Shown piece by piece: positions 44,976 through 54,523 of a stretch of 64,000 bases of DNA. Positions within the stretch are counted from its first letter, which is position 1, and each line of letters starts with the position of its first letter. This stretch comes from Curvibacter gracilis ATCC BAA-807. Lineage in GTDB: Bacteria; Pseudomonadota; Gammaproteobacteria; Burkholderiales; Burkholderiaceae_C. Made by a program: the position numbers and the translations under genes. Location: assembly GCF_000518645.1 (NCBI RefSeq), contig NZ_JADZ01000016.1:1-64000 (forward strand), in the 5' to 3' direction. The notes beneath the pieces are model-generated. The model searched no databases and had not been told where the DNA came from. It saw nothing but the letters and a program-made list of their open reading frames with translations.

Positions 44976-46600
44976 GCGAAGCCGCCCTCCAGGGTCTGGC
45001 CAGCCTCTTCGGCCAGCAGCTGCACCGTGTCGCAGAACACGCGGGCCCGGTGGGCGTAGTTGTCGAACATGTCCAGGCTGGCGCAGGCCGGCGACATCAG
45101 CACCGCGTCGCCCGGCTGGGCCAGCTCGGCGGCCAGGCGCACGGCCTCGGGCAAGGTGGCGCAGCGGTCGCAGCGCACACCGCTGTCTTGCAGCGCGGCG
45201 GCGATCTGGGGGCCGTCGCGGCCGATCAGCACCACGGCGCGGGCAAAGCGGCTGACCGGCTCGGCCAGGGGCGAGAAATCCTGACCCTTGCCGTCGCCGC
45301 CCAGGATGACCACCAGGCGGCGGTCGGCGCCCAGGCCCTGCAGGGCCGCCACGGTGGCGCCCACATTGGTGCCCTTGCTGTCGTCAAAGTATTCAACCTC
45401 GCGCACCAGGGCCACCGACTCGACCCGATGCGGCTCGCCCAGGTATTCGCGCAGGCCATACAGCATGGGGCCGATGGCGCAGCCGGCCGCGCTGGCCAGC
45501 GCCAGCGCCGCCAGGGCGTTGGTGGCGTTGTGGCGGCCGCGGATGCGCAGGGCATCGGCGGGCATCAGGCGCTGGATGTGCAGCTCTTCGGCTTCGTCCT
45601 TGCGGCGCTTGCGGGTCTCGTCGGCCTCGAGGGCGCGCACCAGCCAGGCCATGCCGTTGACCACCTCGATGCCGAAATCGCCCGGGCGCTGCGGCATGCC
45701 GGCGCCGAAGGTGACGTGGGCGCGGATCTGGGGCTTTTGCAGCTTCACCCGCTGCGGCGCCGGCAGCATGGCCATGACCGCCGCATCGTCGCGGTTGAGC
45801 ACCATCAGCGAGCGCTCGCCGAACACCCGGGCCTTGGCCTGGGCATAGGCCTGCAGGCTGCCATGCCAGTCAAGGTGGTCTTGCGTGACGTTGAGCACGG
45901 TGGCGGCGGTGGGCTCGAAGCCGGTGATGCCGTCGAGCTGGAAGCTGGACAACTCCAGCACCCAGACCTGGGGCAAGGTGCCGGCGTCCAGATGCTGTTG
46001 CAGCGTGTCGAGCAAGGTGGGGCCGATGTTGCCGGCCACGGCCACGGTCTTGCCGGCCCGCTCGACCAGCTGGCCGGTCAACGAGGTGACGGTGGTCTTG
46101 CCGTTGGTGCCGGTGATGGCCAGCACGGCCGGGGCGTAGGCCTTGGGGGCCGGCGCGGGTGCCTCAGCTTCGGGCTGGGGGTCTGAAGCCGGCTTGGATG
46201 GGTCTTCGGACGGGCGTTCAGAGGGGGTGTCACCCGCCGCCTCAGGCAGCTCGGCCAGTTGCGCCAGCGCGTGGGTGAACAGGCTCAGTTCGCCCCCCAC
46301 CCACAGGCCGACGGCGCGCGCCGGCTCACAGACCACGGCCACCGAGGCCGGCGACAGGCCGGGCGATCGGAACACGGCACGCACATCGGTGCCTTCGACC
46401 AGCGCGGCGCTGAAGGGGCCGCCCACAAAACGCACCTCAGGCCATTCGGCGTGCAGGGTGGCCAGTTGCGGCGGTTGCTCGCGGGTGTCGGCCACGGTCA
46501 CGCGGGCACCCTGACGCGCGCACCAGCGCGCCATCGCCAGGCCGGACGCGCCCAGGCCCAGGATGAGCACGTGTTGATCTTGCAGGGAGGGCTGGCTCAC
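44972..46600 (-). CDS. murD: UDP-N-acetylmuramoylalanine--D-glutamate ligase, with an extra Pro/Glu-rich insert
   Basis: 542 residues against about 440 in E. coli. [16 protein letters not shown] at the N-terminus, ATP loop [16 protein letters not shown] (164-170 core), [10 protein letters not shown] and [19 protein letters not shown]. Residues about 119-155 are a low-complexity stretch of Pro, Glu, Ser and Ala between the first and second domains, and a charged segment ([14 protein letters not shown]) interrupts the central domain. Both lie where loops would be, so activity should be kept. It adds D-Glu to UDP-MurNAc-L-Ala. It starts 3 bp after mraY. Confidence 0.95.
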   Translation of the reverse strand: MSQPSLQDQHVLILGLGASGLAMARWCARQGARVTVADTREQPPQLATLHAEWPEVRFVGGPFSAALVEGTDVRAVFRSPGLSPASVAVVCEPARAVGLWVGGELSLFTHALAQLAELPEAAGDTPSERPSEDPSKPASDPQPEAEAPAPAPKAYAPAVLAITGTNGKTTVTSLTGQLVERAGKTVAVAGNIGPTLLDTLQQHLDAGTLPQVWVLELSSFQLDGITGFEPTAATVLNVTQDHLDWHGSLQAYAQAKARVFGERSLMVLNRDDAAVMAMLPAPQRVKLQKPQIRAHVTFGAGMPQRPGDFGIEVVNGMAWLVRALEADETRKRRKDEAEELHIQRLMPADALRIRGRHNATNALAALALASAAGCAIGPMLYGLREYLGEPHRVESVALVREVEYFDDSKGTNVGATVAALQGLGADRRLVVILGGDGKGQDFSPLAEPVSRFARAVVLIGRDGPQIAAALQDSGVRCDRCATLPEAVRLAAELAQPGDAVLMSPACASLDMFDNYAHRARVFCDTVQLLAEEAGQTLEGGFA

Positions 46601-46603
46601 GGC

Positions 46604-47782
46604 TTACCTCAGCTTCAGGGTGGTCAGGCCCAGCAGACACAGCAGCATGGTGATGATCCAGAAGCGGACCACGACCTGGGTCTCTTTCCAGCCACTCTTT
46701 TCGAAGTGGTGGTGCAGCGGCGCCATCTTGAGCAGGCGCCGGCCTTCGCCGTACTTGCGCTTGGTGTACTTGAACCAGCTCACCTGCAGCATCACCGACA
46801 GGGCCTCGACCACGAAGATGCCGCCCATGATGGCCAGCACCACTTCCTGGCGCACGATGATGGCAACGGTGCCCAGCGCGCCGCCCAGGGCCAGGGCCCC
46901 GACGTCGCCCATGAAGACCTGGGCCGGGTGGGTGTTGAACCACAGAAAGGCCAGACCTGCGCCGGCCATGGCCGAGCAGAAGATCAGCAGCTCACCCGAG
47001 CCCGGGATGTGCGGGAACAGCAGGTATTTGCTGTAGACCGCGCTGCCCGTGACGTAGGCGAACACGCCCAGCGACGAGCCCACCATCACCACCGGCATGA
47101 TGGCCAGGCCGTCCAGCCCGTCGGTCAGGTTGACCGCGTTGCTGGAACCGACGATCACCAGGTAGGTCAGGATCACGAAGCCGAACACGCCCAGCGGGTA
47201 GCTGACCTCTTTGAAGAAGGGCAGCAGCAGGCCGGCCTTGGGCGGCAGGTCGACGTCAAAGCCCGAGCGCACCCAGGTGATGAACAGCTCCAGCACGCGC
47301 AGGTTGGACACCTCGGAGATGCTGAACACCAGGTACAGCGCAGCCAGCAGGCCGATCACCGATTGCCAGAAATACTTTTCGCGCGAGCGCATGCCCTCGG
47401 GGTCTTTGTTGACCACCTTGCGCCAGTCGTCCACCCAGCCGATGGCGCCGAAGCCCAGCGTGACCAGCAGCACGATCCAGACGAAGCGGTTGCTCAGATC
47501 CGACCACAGCAGGGTGGAGATGGCGATCGACAGCAGGATCAGCACGCCACCCATGGTGGGGGTGCCGCTCTTGCTGAGGTGGCTTTCCATGGCATAGCCG
47601 CGGATCGGCTGGCCGATCTTCAGGGCGCGCAGGCGACGGATCACGGCGGGGCCGGCCAGCAGGCCGATCAGCAAGGCGGTGGTGGCGCCCATGACGGCGC
47701 GAAAGGTCAGGTACTGGAACACCCGGAAAAATCCGAACTCGGGCGACAGCGTCTGCAACCATTGGGCAAGACTCAGCAGCAT
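46604..47782 (-). CDS. mraY: Phospho-MurNAc-pentapeptide transferase
   Basis: 392 residues with about ten membrane segments. [12 protein letters not shown], the aspartates in [27 protein letters not shown] and the terminal [19 protein letters not shown] are family signatures. It makes lipid I from UDP-MurNAc-pentapeptide and undecaprenyl phosphate. It starts 30 bp after the murF stop, one of the few non-overlapping joins. Confidence 0.98.
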   Translation of the reverse strand: MLLSLAQWLQTLSPEFGFFRVFQYLTFRAVMGATTALLIGLLAGPAVIRRLRALKIGQPIRGYAMESHLSKSGTPTMGGVLILLSIAISTLLWSDLSNRFVWIVLLVTLGFGAIGWVDDWRKVVNKDPEGMRSREKYFWQSVIGLLAALYLVFSISEVSNLRVLELFITWVRSGFDVDLPPKAGLLLPFFKEVSYPLGVFGFVILTYLVIVGSSNAVNLTDGLDGLAIMPVVMVGSSLGVFAYVTGSAVYSKYLLFPHIPGSGELLIFCSAMAGAGLAFLWFNTHPAQVFMGDVGALALGGALGTVAIIVRQEVVLAIMGGIFVVEALSVMLQVSWFKYTKRKYGEGRRLLKMAPLHHHFEKSGWKETQVVVRFWIITMLLCLLGLTTLKLR

Positions 47783-47812
47783 GGTTGCTTCTCCTCAAAT
47801 ACAAACACAGTC

Positions 47813-49243
47813 TCAGGCGAGCGGCGCATGGGGCACCTCCTGAGCGGGGCGGGTGGCGGCTTCGATCGCCGCGATCACGCGCTCCATCTTCATGAAACGA
47901 GACCCCTTCACCAGCACCGAGGCCTGGGCCGGCAAAGCGGCCAGCACCTCGTCGCGCAAGGCGTCGAAATCGGTGAAATGCCGGCCCCCCGCAAAGGCGC
48001 GGGTGGTTTCGGCGGTCAACTCGCCCAGCGTCAGCACCTGATCGATGCCACGCTCGCGGGCATAGGCGCCGACCTCGGCATGGAAGGCCGGGCCCTGCTC
48101 GCCCACCTCGCCGAAATCGCCCAGCACCAGCAGGCGCGGGGCCGGCAGGCTGATCAGCACATCGATGGCGGCACGCACCGAATCGGGGTTGGCGTTGTAG
48201 GTGTCATCCACCACGGTCAGCGGGTGGGCGGAGGCGCCCTCGCCCAGCACGGCCTGCCAGGCCCGCGAGCGGCCCTTGACCGGGGTGAAGGCGGCAATGC
48301 CTTGCTCGATGGCGGCCACCGGCACGCCGGCGCCCAGCGCGCAGGCCACGGTGGCCAGCGAGTTGCGCACGTTGTGCAGACCGGCCAGGGCCAGGGTGTA
48401 GTTCAGCGTGCCGGCCGGGCTGTGCACCTGCACGGCCCAGGCCGCGCCGGTCCAGCGGGCCGAGCCCAGCGTGACCTCGGCAGCGACGCCTTCGGTGGCC
48501 GAGAAACGCAGCAGCCGGGCTGCCGGGCCGGCCAGACCGGCCCACAGCCCGGCATAGGGCTCGTCGGCCGGGAACACCGCCACGCCGCCCGCAGGCAACT
48601 GGGTCAGCACCTGACCGTTTTCGAGCGCCACGGCCTCGACCGTGCCCATGAATTCCTGGTGCTCGCGCTGGGCGTTGTTGACCAGGGCCACGGTGGGGCG
48701 GGCCAGAGGGGCCAGGTAGGCGATCTCGCCGGGGTGGTTCATGCCCAGTTCGACCACCGCGGCGCGGTGCTCGGGGCGCAGGCGCAGCAGGGTCAGCGGC
48801 ACGCCGATGTCGTTGTTGAAATTGCCGGCCGTGGCCAGCGCGGCCTCGCCCCAATGGGCGCGCAGCACCGAGGCCAGCATCTGGGTGGTGGTGGTCTTGC
48901 CATTGCTGCCGGTGACCGCGATCAGCGGGCCGGTGAAGCGTTGGCGCCAGGCAGCCGCCAGGGTGCCCAAGGCCAGGCGGCTGTCGGCCACCTCGACACC
49001 GCTCAGGCCAGCCTCGCCCAGGCCACGTTCGGCCAGGGCGGCACTGGCGCCGGCGCCGGCGGCCTGGGGCAGGAAGTCGTGGGCGTCGAAGCGCTCGCCG
49101 CGCAGGGCCACGAACAGGTCGCCGGCCTGCAGCGTGCGGGTGTCGGTGTGCACCCGCTGCAAGGGGGTGTCGGGCTGGCCCAGCAGGCGCGCGCCGGGCA
49201 AGGCGGCGGCCACGTCAGCCAGGGTGAGCATGCAGGTCGTCAA
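47813..49243 (-). CDS. murF: UDP-MurNAc-tripeptide--D-Ala-D-Ala ligase
   Basis: 476 residues. VHTDTRTLQAGDLFVALRGERFDAHDF in domain 1, ATP loop VTGSNGKTTTTQML, VELGMNHPGEIAYLA and DDTYNANPDSVRAA. It adds the D-Ala-D-Ala dipeptide to complete the stem peptide. The start overlaps the murE stop by 4 bases. Confidence 0.97.
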   Translation of the reverse strand: MTTCMLTLADVAAALPGARLLGQPDTPLQRVHTDTRTLQAGDLFVALRGERFDAHDFLPQAAGAGASAALAERGLGEAGLSGVEVADSRLALGTLAAAWRQRFTGPLIAVTGSNGKTTTTQMLASVLRAHWGEAALATAGNFNNDIGVPLTLLRLRPEHRAAVVELGMNHPGEIAYLAPLARPTVALVNNAQREHQEFMGTVEAVALENGQVLTQLPAGGVAVFPADEPYAGLWAGLAGPAARLLRFSATEGVAAEVTLGSARWTGAAWAVQVHSPAGTLNYTLALAGLHNVRNSLATVACALGAGVPVAAIEQGIAAFTPVKGRSRAWQAVLGEGASAHPLTVVDDTYNANPDSVRAAIDVLISLPAPRLLVLGDFGEVGEQGPAFHAEVGAYARERGIDQVLTLGELTAETTRAFAGGRHFTDFDALRDEVLAALPAQASVLVKGSRFMKMERVIAAIEAATRPAQEVPHAPLA

Positions 49244-50763
49244 AGGCCTTCTCCGTTGTGGCGCAGGGCCTCTTCAATGATCTTCTGGTCGGAGAACGGC
49301 AGGCGCACGCCTTCGATCTCCTGGTAGGCCTCGTGGCCCTTGCCCGCCACCAGCACCACATCGGCCGGGGCGGCCTGGGCCAGCACCTCGCGGATGGCGG
49401 CGGCGCGGTCCAGCTGCACCTCCACGCAGTCGCGGTGGCTCAGACCCAGCAGGATCTGGCTGATGATGAGTTCGGGTTTTTCAAAGCGTGGGTTGTCGCT
49501 GGTCACCATGACCACGTCAGCCTCTTTCTCGGCCACGGCAGCCATCAGCGGGCGCTTGATCGGGTCGCGGTCGCCGCCACAGCCGAACACGCACCACAGG
49601 CGGCCACCGCGCTCGGTGGCGGCCGGGCGCAGGGCCTGCAAGGCTTTTTCGAGGGCATCGGGGGTGTGGGCGTAGTCCACCACCACCAGGGGCTGGCCGT
49701 CGCCGCCGCGGCAATCCATGCGGCCGGGCACGGGCAGCAGGGTCTGGCAGACCGCCACCGCGTCGGCCAGGGGCACGCCGAGCGCGCGCTGGGCCGCGAT
49801 CACGCCCAGCAGGTTGCTGACGTTGTAGGCGCCGATCAGCGCGGTGTGCAGGGTGTGGCTGTGCTCAGCCTCGTGGATCTCGAAGCTGAGGCCGCGTGCA
49901 CCATGGCGCAGGCCGCTGGCACGCAGGCGGGCGGGCGCATTCAGCGAGACCGTCCAGAGGTCGAGCGGGCCGGCCTGCAGGCGCTCGGCCAGCGCGGCGC
50001 CCTGGGCATCGTCCACATTGATCACGGCGGCCTGCAGGCCGGGCCAGCCGAACAGCGCCTCTTTGGCCTGCCAGTAGGCGGCCATGCTGCCGTGGTAGTC
50101 CAGGTGGTCCTGGGTGAAATTGGTGAACAGGGCCACGCGCACGCGGCAGCCATCAAGCCGGTGCTCGGCCAGGCCGATGGACGAGGCCTCGATGGCGCAG
50201 GCCTTCAGGCCCTGGTCCACGAAGCGGCGCAACTGGCGTTGCAGCAGCACCGGGTCGGGGGTGGTCATGCCCGTGCCGCTGATGTGGGCCAAGGGGTCGT
50301 CCGCGCCCGGGGCGGGCACCCGGCCCGTGCCCAGTGTGCCGACCATGGCGCAGGGATGGGCCACGGCGGCGGGCAGGTTGGACAGGGCCTGGGCCAGCCA
50401 CCAGGCGGTGGAGGTCTTACCGTTGGTGCCGGTGATGGCCAGCAGGTCGATGTGCTCGCTGGGGTGATCAAACCACTGGGCGGCAATGGGGCCGGTGGCG
50501 GCCTTGAGGCCTGCGAATGGGGCCACGGGCGCATCCAGTGGCCAATCGGCCAGGGCCTCCAGGCCGCTTTCTTCGACCACGCAGGCGAGCGAGCCCTGGG
50601 CCAGGGCGGCGCGCACATAGCGGCGCCCATCGGTGGCCGCACCGGGCCAGGCGATGAAGGCCGCACCGGGGCTGAGCTGGCGGCTGTCGGGCACGATGTC
50701 GGTGGCGCCCTGGGCGCGCAGCCAGGACACCAGTTCGGCGGGGCTGTGGAGGGGCTTCAGCAT
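49240..50763 (-). CDS. murE: UDP-MurNAc-dipeptide--2,6-diaminopimelate ligase
   Basis: 507 residues from an ATG that overlaps the ftsI stop by one base. ATP loop [42 protein letters not shown] and, in the C-terminal domain, VMVTSDNPRFEKP. The D-N-P-R sequence in this motif is the marker of ligases that add meso-diaminopimelate rather than lysine, consistent with a Gram-negative wall. Confidence 0.97.
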   Translation of the reverse strand: MLKPLHSPAELVSWLRAQGATDIVPDSRQLSPGAAFIAWPGAATDGRRYVRAALAQGSLACVVEESGLEALADWPLDAPVAPFAGLKAATGPIAAQWFDHPSEHIDLLAITGTNGKTSTAWWLAQALSNLPAAVAHPCAMVGTLGTGRVPAPGADDPLAHISGTGMTTPDPVLLQRQLRRFVDQGLKACAIEASSIGLAEHRLDGCRVRVALFTNFTQDHLDYHGSMAAYWQAKEALFGWPGLQAAVINVDDAQGAALAERLQAGPLDLWTVSLNAPARLRASGLRHGARGLSFEIHEAEHSHTLHTALIGAYNVSNLLGVIAAQRALGVPLADAVAVCQTLLPVPGRMDCRGGDGQPLVVVDYAHTPDALEKALQALRPAATERGGRLWCVFGCGGDRDPIKRPLMAAVAEKEADVVMVTSDNPRFEKPELIISQILLGLSHRDCVEVQLDRAAAIREVLAQAAPADVVLVAGKGHEAYQEIEGVRLPFSDQKIIEEALRHNGEGL

Positions 50764-52496
50764 CAGAAGGACTCCTCGACTTCCTGCGCCACCACCTGCG
50801 GCTTGACCGACAGGTCGGGCTGCACGCCCATCATGCGCAGGGTCTGTTGCACCACTTCGCTGAACACCGGGGCGGCCACGGTGCCGCCGTAGTACTGGCC
50901 GGCGCTGGGTTCGTCGACCATCACGCCCACGATGATGCGGGGCTTGTCGATGGGCGCCATGCCCGTGAACCAGGAGCGGTATTTGTTGCTGGCGTAGCCC
51001 TTGCCCACCTGCTTGTGCGCGGTGCCCGACTTGCCGCCGACCGAATAGCCCACGGTCTGGGCCTTCATGCCGGTGCCGCCCGGGCCGGCCGCCATCTGCA
51101 GCATCTTGCGCACCGCAGTGGCGGTCTGGGGCGAGAACACCTTGACGCCGCTGGCGCGGTTGTCGTTCTTGAGGATGGTGGCGGGGATGATCTCGCCGTC
51201 GTGGGCAAACGCGGTGTACGAACGCACCATCTGGAACAGCGAGGCCGACAGGCCATAGCCGTAGGACATGGTGGCCTGCTCGATGGGGCGCCAGCTCTTG
51301 TAGGGGCGCACCCGGCCCGACACGGCACCGGGGAAGGAGATCTGCGGCTTCTGGCCGAAACCGAGCGCGGAGTAGGTGTCCCACATCTCATGCGGGCTCA
51401 TGCGCTGGGCGATCTTGGTGGCGCCCACGTTGCTCGACTTCTGGATCACGCCCTCGACCGTCAGCACGCCGTAGTTGTGGGTGTCGGTGATGGTCGAGCC
51501 GGTGATGGTGAGGCGGCCCGGGGTGGTGTCGATGATGGTCTGGGGCGTGATGCGGCCGGCCTCCAGGGCCATGCCCACGGTGATCGGCTTCATGGTCGAG
51601 CCGGGCTCGAAGGTGTCGGTCAGGGCGCGGTTGCGCAGCTGCTCACCGCTCAGGTTCTGGCGCTTGTCGGGCTGGTAGCTGGGGTAGTTGGCCAGGGCCA
51701 GCACCTCGCCGGTGCTGGAGTCGATCACCACCACACTGCCGGCCTTGGCCTTGTTGGCGATCACAGCCTCACGCAGGCGCTGGTAGGCAAAGAACTGCAC
51801 CTTGCTGTCGATGCTGAGTTCGATGTCGCGACCGTCCATCGGGGGGATCTGCTCGCCCACGTCTTCCACCACACGGCCCAGGCGGTCCTTGATCACGCGG
51901 CGCGAACCGGGCTTGCCGCCCAGGTCCTTGTTGAAAGCCAGCTCGATGCCTTCCTGGCCCTGGTCTTCGACATTGGTGAAGCCGACCACGTGGGCCGCAC
52001 TTTCGCCTTCGGGGTACTGGCGCTTGTATTCCTTGCGCTGGTAGATGCCCTTGATGCCGAGCTCGGCCACCTTGCGGGCCACGGGCTCATCGACCTGGCG
52101 CTTGATCCAGACAAAGGTCTTGTCTTCGTCTTCGAGCTTCTTGTTGAGCTCGGCCAGGGGCATCTCGATCAGGCGGGCCAGCTCGCGCAGCTTGACCGGG
52201 TCGCGGTCCACGTCTTCGGGAATGGCCCACAGGCTGGGCGCCGGCACGCTGGAGGCCAGGATCAGGCCATTGCGGTCCAGGATGCGGCCCCGGCTGGCCG
52301 GCAGCTCGAGCGTGCGGGCGAAACGCACTTCGCCCTGGCGCTGGAAGAAGGCATTGGCCACCACCTGGATGTAGGCCGCGCGGGCCGCCAGGCCGAGAAA
52401 GCCCAAGGCCACCACCGCGACGATGAATTTGCTGCGCCAGACCGGGGTCTTGCTGGCCAGCAAGGGGCTGGAGGTGTAGAGCACGCTGCGGCTCAT
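50763..52496 (-). CDS. ftsI: Division-specific transpeptidase FtsI (PBP3)
   Basis: 577 residues. One N-terminal membrane segment (about 23-43), a PBP dimer domain beginning PASRGRILDRNGLILASS, and a transpeptidase domain with the SxxK of FEPGSTMKPITVG, SSN in VIQKSSNVGATK and KSGT in VGGKSGTAHKQVG. It crosslinks septal peptidoglycan with FtsW. It overlaps ftsL by 4 bases. Confidence 0.97.
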   Translation of the reverse strand: MSRSVLYTSSPLLASKTPVWRSKFIVAVVALGFLGLAARAAYIQVVANAFFQRQGEVRFARTLELPASRGRILDRNGLILASSVPAPSLWAIPEDVDRDPVKLRELARLIEMPLAELNKKLEDEDKTFVWIKRQVDEPVARKVAELGIKGIYQRKEYKRQYPEGESAAHVVGFTNVEDQGQEGIELAFNKDLGGKPGSRRVIKDRLGRVVEDVGEQIPPMDGRDIELSIDSKVQFFAYQRLREAVIANKAKAGSVVVIDSSTGEVLALANYPSYQPDKRQNLSGEQLRNRALTDTFEPGSTMKPITVGMALEAGRITPQTIIDTTPGRLTITGSTITDTHNYGVLTVEGVIQKSSNVGATKIAQRMSPHEMWDTYSALGFGQKPQISFPGAVSGRVRPYKSWRPIEQATMSYGYGLSASLFQMVRSYTAFAHDGEIIPATILKNDNRASGVKVFSPQTATAVRKMLQMAAGPGGTGMKAQTVGYSVGGKSGTAHKQVGKGYASNKYRSWFTGMAPIDKPRIIVGVMVDEPSAGQYYGGTVAAPVFSEVVQQTLRMMGVQPDLSVKPQVVAQEVEESF

Positions 52497-52792
52497 TGCT
52501 TGCCCCCTGCCCCATCCGTCTGGGCATTGCCGCCGTACTGCACGTACTGGGTGATCGACGGCGTGGCGTTGCGCATCTGCAGCTGCGTGCGCGCCAGCCG
52601 TTCGATGCGCGAAGGTGTGGCCTGGGCCCGCTTCTCGACTTGCAGGCGGTCGTTCTCGAGCTCGATCTTGCGCGCCTCGGCCTGGGCCTTGTCCAGCGCC
52701 ATGAACAGGCGACGCGACTCATACTGGTTGTGCACCAGGTACAGCGCGCTGAGCACGATGGCCACCAGCAGGACCAGGTTGAGACGGGTCAC
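52493..52792 (-). CDS. ftsL: Cell division protein FtsL
   Basis: 99 residues. One membrane segment (about 4-21, LNLVLLVAIVLSALYLVHN) then a coiled coil (RRLFMALDKAQAEARKIELENDRLQVEK) and a Gln/Gly-rich tail. It forms a complex with FtsQ and FtsB. The GTG at 52792 was chosen because GGGGA lies 9 bases upstream; a GTG at 52801 would add three residues, but the same GGGGA directly abuts it and could not serve it. 61 bp separate it from rsmH. Confidence 0.88.
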   Translation of the reverse strand: MTRLNLVLLVAIVLSALYLVHNQYESRRLFMALDKAQAEARKIELENDRLQVEKRAQATPSRIERLARTQLQMRNATPSITQYVQYGGNAQTDGAGGKQ

Positions 52793-52853
52793 GCGCGCCA
52801 CTCCCCGCAGCCGACGGCTGCAGCCAGGGCGAGCTCAGGCAGGCGCCAGGCGC

Positions 52854-53780
52854 TCATGCCACCTCCGTGCGTTGGGCCACCCGCATGATGGCGCTGCGTG
52901 CGCGCGGGTTGCGGGCCACTTCGGCCTCACCGGGCTTGATGCGGTCAAGGGCCTCGAACTTCATGGGCTGGGGCGCAGCAAAGGGGGCACGGCGGTCGTA
53001 CACCTCTTTGGAGTGCTTGGCCACGAATTGCTTGACGATGCGGTCTTCCAGCGAGTGGAAGCTGATCACCGCCAGCCGCCCGCCGGGCGCCAGCACCGAC
53101 AGCGAAGCCTCTAGCGCTTGTTGCAGCTCTTCAAGCTCGGCGTTGATGAAAATCCGAAGAGCCTGAAATGTGCGCGTTGCAGGGTTCTGGCCCGGCTCGC
53201 GGGTTTTGACCGTGCCAGCCACGAGCTCGGCCAGCTCGGCGGTGGTTGAAATTGGGCCCCGTTCCTGTCGGCGAGCAACAATCGCCTTTGCAATCGGAAA
53301 AGCAAACCGTTCTTCGCCGTAGTCACGTATCACCTCCGAAATCTGTTGAACCTCCGCCGTGGCCAGCCACTCAGCCACGCTCTCACCGCGCGTGGTGTCC
53401 ATGCGCATGTCCAGCGGGCCATCGAAGCGGAAACTGAATCCGCGCTGCGGGTTGTCGATCTGGGGTGAGCTCACGCCCAGATCCATGAGAACACCGTGGA
53501 CGCTGCCGGCCGGCAGCTCGCCCAGGTGGCAAAAACCTTCGTGCCGGATGGAAAAACGCGCATCGGTGATGCGCGCGGCTTCCTGGATGGCATCGGGGTC
53601 TTTGTCGAATGCGATCAGCCGGTCATGCGGCCGCAGCCGCGAGAGCAGGAGGCGCGAGTGGCCGCCGCGCCCGAAGGTGGCGTCCACATAGGTGGCCGGG
53701 CCGTCGGGTGGCGGGTTGCCCAGCAAGGCGTCGACCGCCTCGTCAAGCAGGACCGTGGTGTGTTGGAAAGGGTTGTCCAC
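52854..53780 (-). CDS. rsmH: 16S rRNA (cytosine-1402-N4) methyltransferase
   Basis: 308 residues. [13 protein letters not shown] at the start, the SAM motif [43 protein letters not shown], and [13 protein letters not shown] near the end. It methylates C1402 in the ribosomal P site. The protein is complete and normal, but the stretch encoded by about 53105-53350 uses many A/T-ending codons (ATA, ATT, TTT, GCT, GTT, CGA) unlike the rest of the gene and its neighbours, which suggests local recombination. It begins 9 bp after mraZ. Confidence 0.97.
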   Translation of the reverse strand: MDNPFQHTTVLLDEAVDALLGNPPPDGPATYVDATFGRGGHSRLLLSRLRPHDRLIAFDKDPDAIQEAARITDARFSIRHEGFCHLGELPAGSVHGVLMDLGVSSPQIDNPQRGFSFRFDGPLDMRMDTTRGESVAEWLATAEVQQISEVIRDYGEERFAFPIAKAIVARRQERGPISTTAELAELVAGTVKTREPGQNPATRTFQALRIFINAELEELQQALEASLSVLAPGGRLAVISFHSLEDRIVKQFVAKHSKEVYDRRAPFAAPQPMKFEALDRIKPGEAEVARNPRARSAIMRVAQRTEVA

Positions 53781-53789
53781 CGAGGGGCC

Positions 53790-54218
53790 TCAAAAAGAAA
53801 AGTCCTTGAAGACCTCGGGCATCTCGCCCTGCATGGCCTTGGCTTCCTGCTCGTCGTAGGTCGCCTTGTCCCAGAGCTCGAAGTGATTGCCCATGCCCAG
53901 CAGCATGGTGTCCTTGGCGATGCCGGCCGCCTGACGCAGTTCGGGCGACACCAGCACACGGCCGGTGCCGTCCATCTCGACGTCCATCGCGTTGCCCAGA
54001 AAGATGCGCTTCCACCACTGGGCGGACATCGGCAGCTCGGCCACGCGTTCGCGGAACTTCTCCCACTCAGGACGCGGAAAGATCATCAGACAGCCATGGG
54101 GGTGCTTGGTGATGGTCAGTTGACCCGCAGCCGTCGCGCTCAGGACGTCACGATGCCGGGTCGGCACAGAAAGCCGGCCCTTCGCATCCAGACTCAGAGA
54201 CGAAGCCCCTTGAAACAC
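53790..54218 (-). CDS. mraZ: Transcriptional regulator MraZ
   Basis: 142 residues with two AbrB-like SpoVT domains: [23 protein letters not shown] (N-terminal 20-residue core) and, near residue 80, [16 protein letters not shown]. MraZ is the first gene of the dcw operon and represses it by binding direct repeats at its promoter; matching repeats are present upstream at 54276-54310. The length agrees with typical MraZ (about 150). Confidence 0.96.
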   Translation of the reverse strand: MFQGASSLSLDAKGRLSVPTRHRDVLSATAAGQLTITKHPHGCLMIFPRPEWEKFRERVAELPMSAQWWKRIFLGNAMDVEMDGTGRVLVSPELRQAAGIAKDTMLLGMGNHFELWDKATYDEQEAKAMQGEMPEVFKDFSF

Positions 54219-54275
54219 GACAGCACACCCCAGGTTGATTTCCGGCGCTCAGGTGGCGAAAACAGCTTTTGAAGG

Positions 54276-54310
54276 CACTTTTCACCACTTAATTGCACTT
54301 TTTTCCACTG
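54276..54310 (-). promoter_or_regulatory. MraZ-box-like direct repeats at the dcw promoter
   Basis: On the minus strand, CAGTG, AAGTG, AAGTG and AAGTG occur with an exact 10-bp period (complements at 54306, 54296, 54286 and 54276), in an A-rich setting (AAAAGTG-like). MraZ is known to bind three or four direct repeats of about this form, spaced one helical turn, in its own promoter. They lie about 60-90 bp before the mraZ ATG and begin inside the candidate -10. Confidence 0.72.
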
Positions 54311-54334
54311 TAGCAGGAAATGCTCACGCCGCAA
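54307..54334 (-). promoter_or_regulatory. Candidate promoter of the dcw operon
   Basis: Minus strand: TTGCGG (54329-54334), 16 bp, TACAGT (54307-54312). The start site would fall among the MraZ-box repeats, as expected for an autorepressed promoter. Both hexamers are moderate matches. The rest of the 305-bp mraZ-hslU gap (54219-54523) is lower in GC and holds no supported gene. Confidence 0.5.
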
Positions 54335-54523
54335 GGGGACTTGCCACAATTTTTTGTAATGAAATCAAGGACTTAGAGACCAAACCGAAAGTCGTCGGCG
54401 GCCAAAAATCGTTCCAGATGAAGCACTTAGCTCAGGCTCTGAAAGTGAACTGTGAAGCTCCAGTGAAGCCAGGCAACGCGCAGCGGCCCATGACGGGCCA
54501 GCTGTGAAACCGGGCTCGAATTG

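Noticed and set aside
46259-49327. A 1022-codon open frame on the plus strand opposite murD, mraY and murF
   Set aside because: It runs antisense to three well-supported genes and is Gly/His/Gln-rich low complexity, the usual shadow of GC-rich codons. No family similarity.
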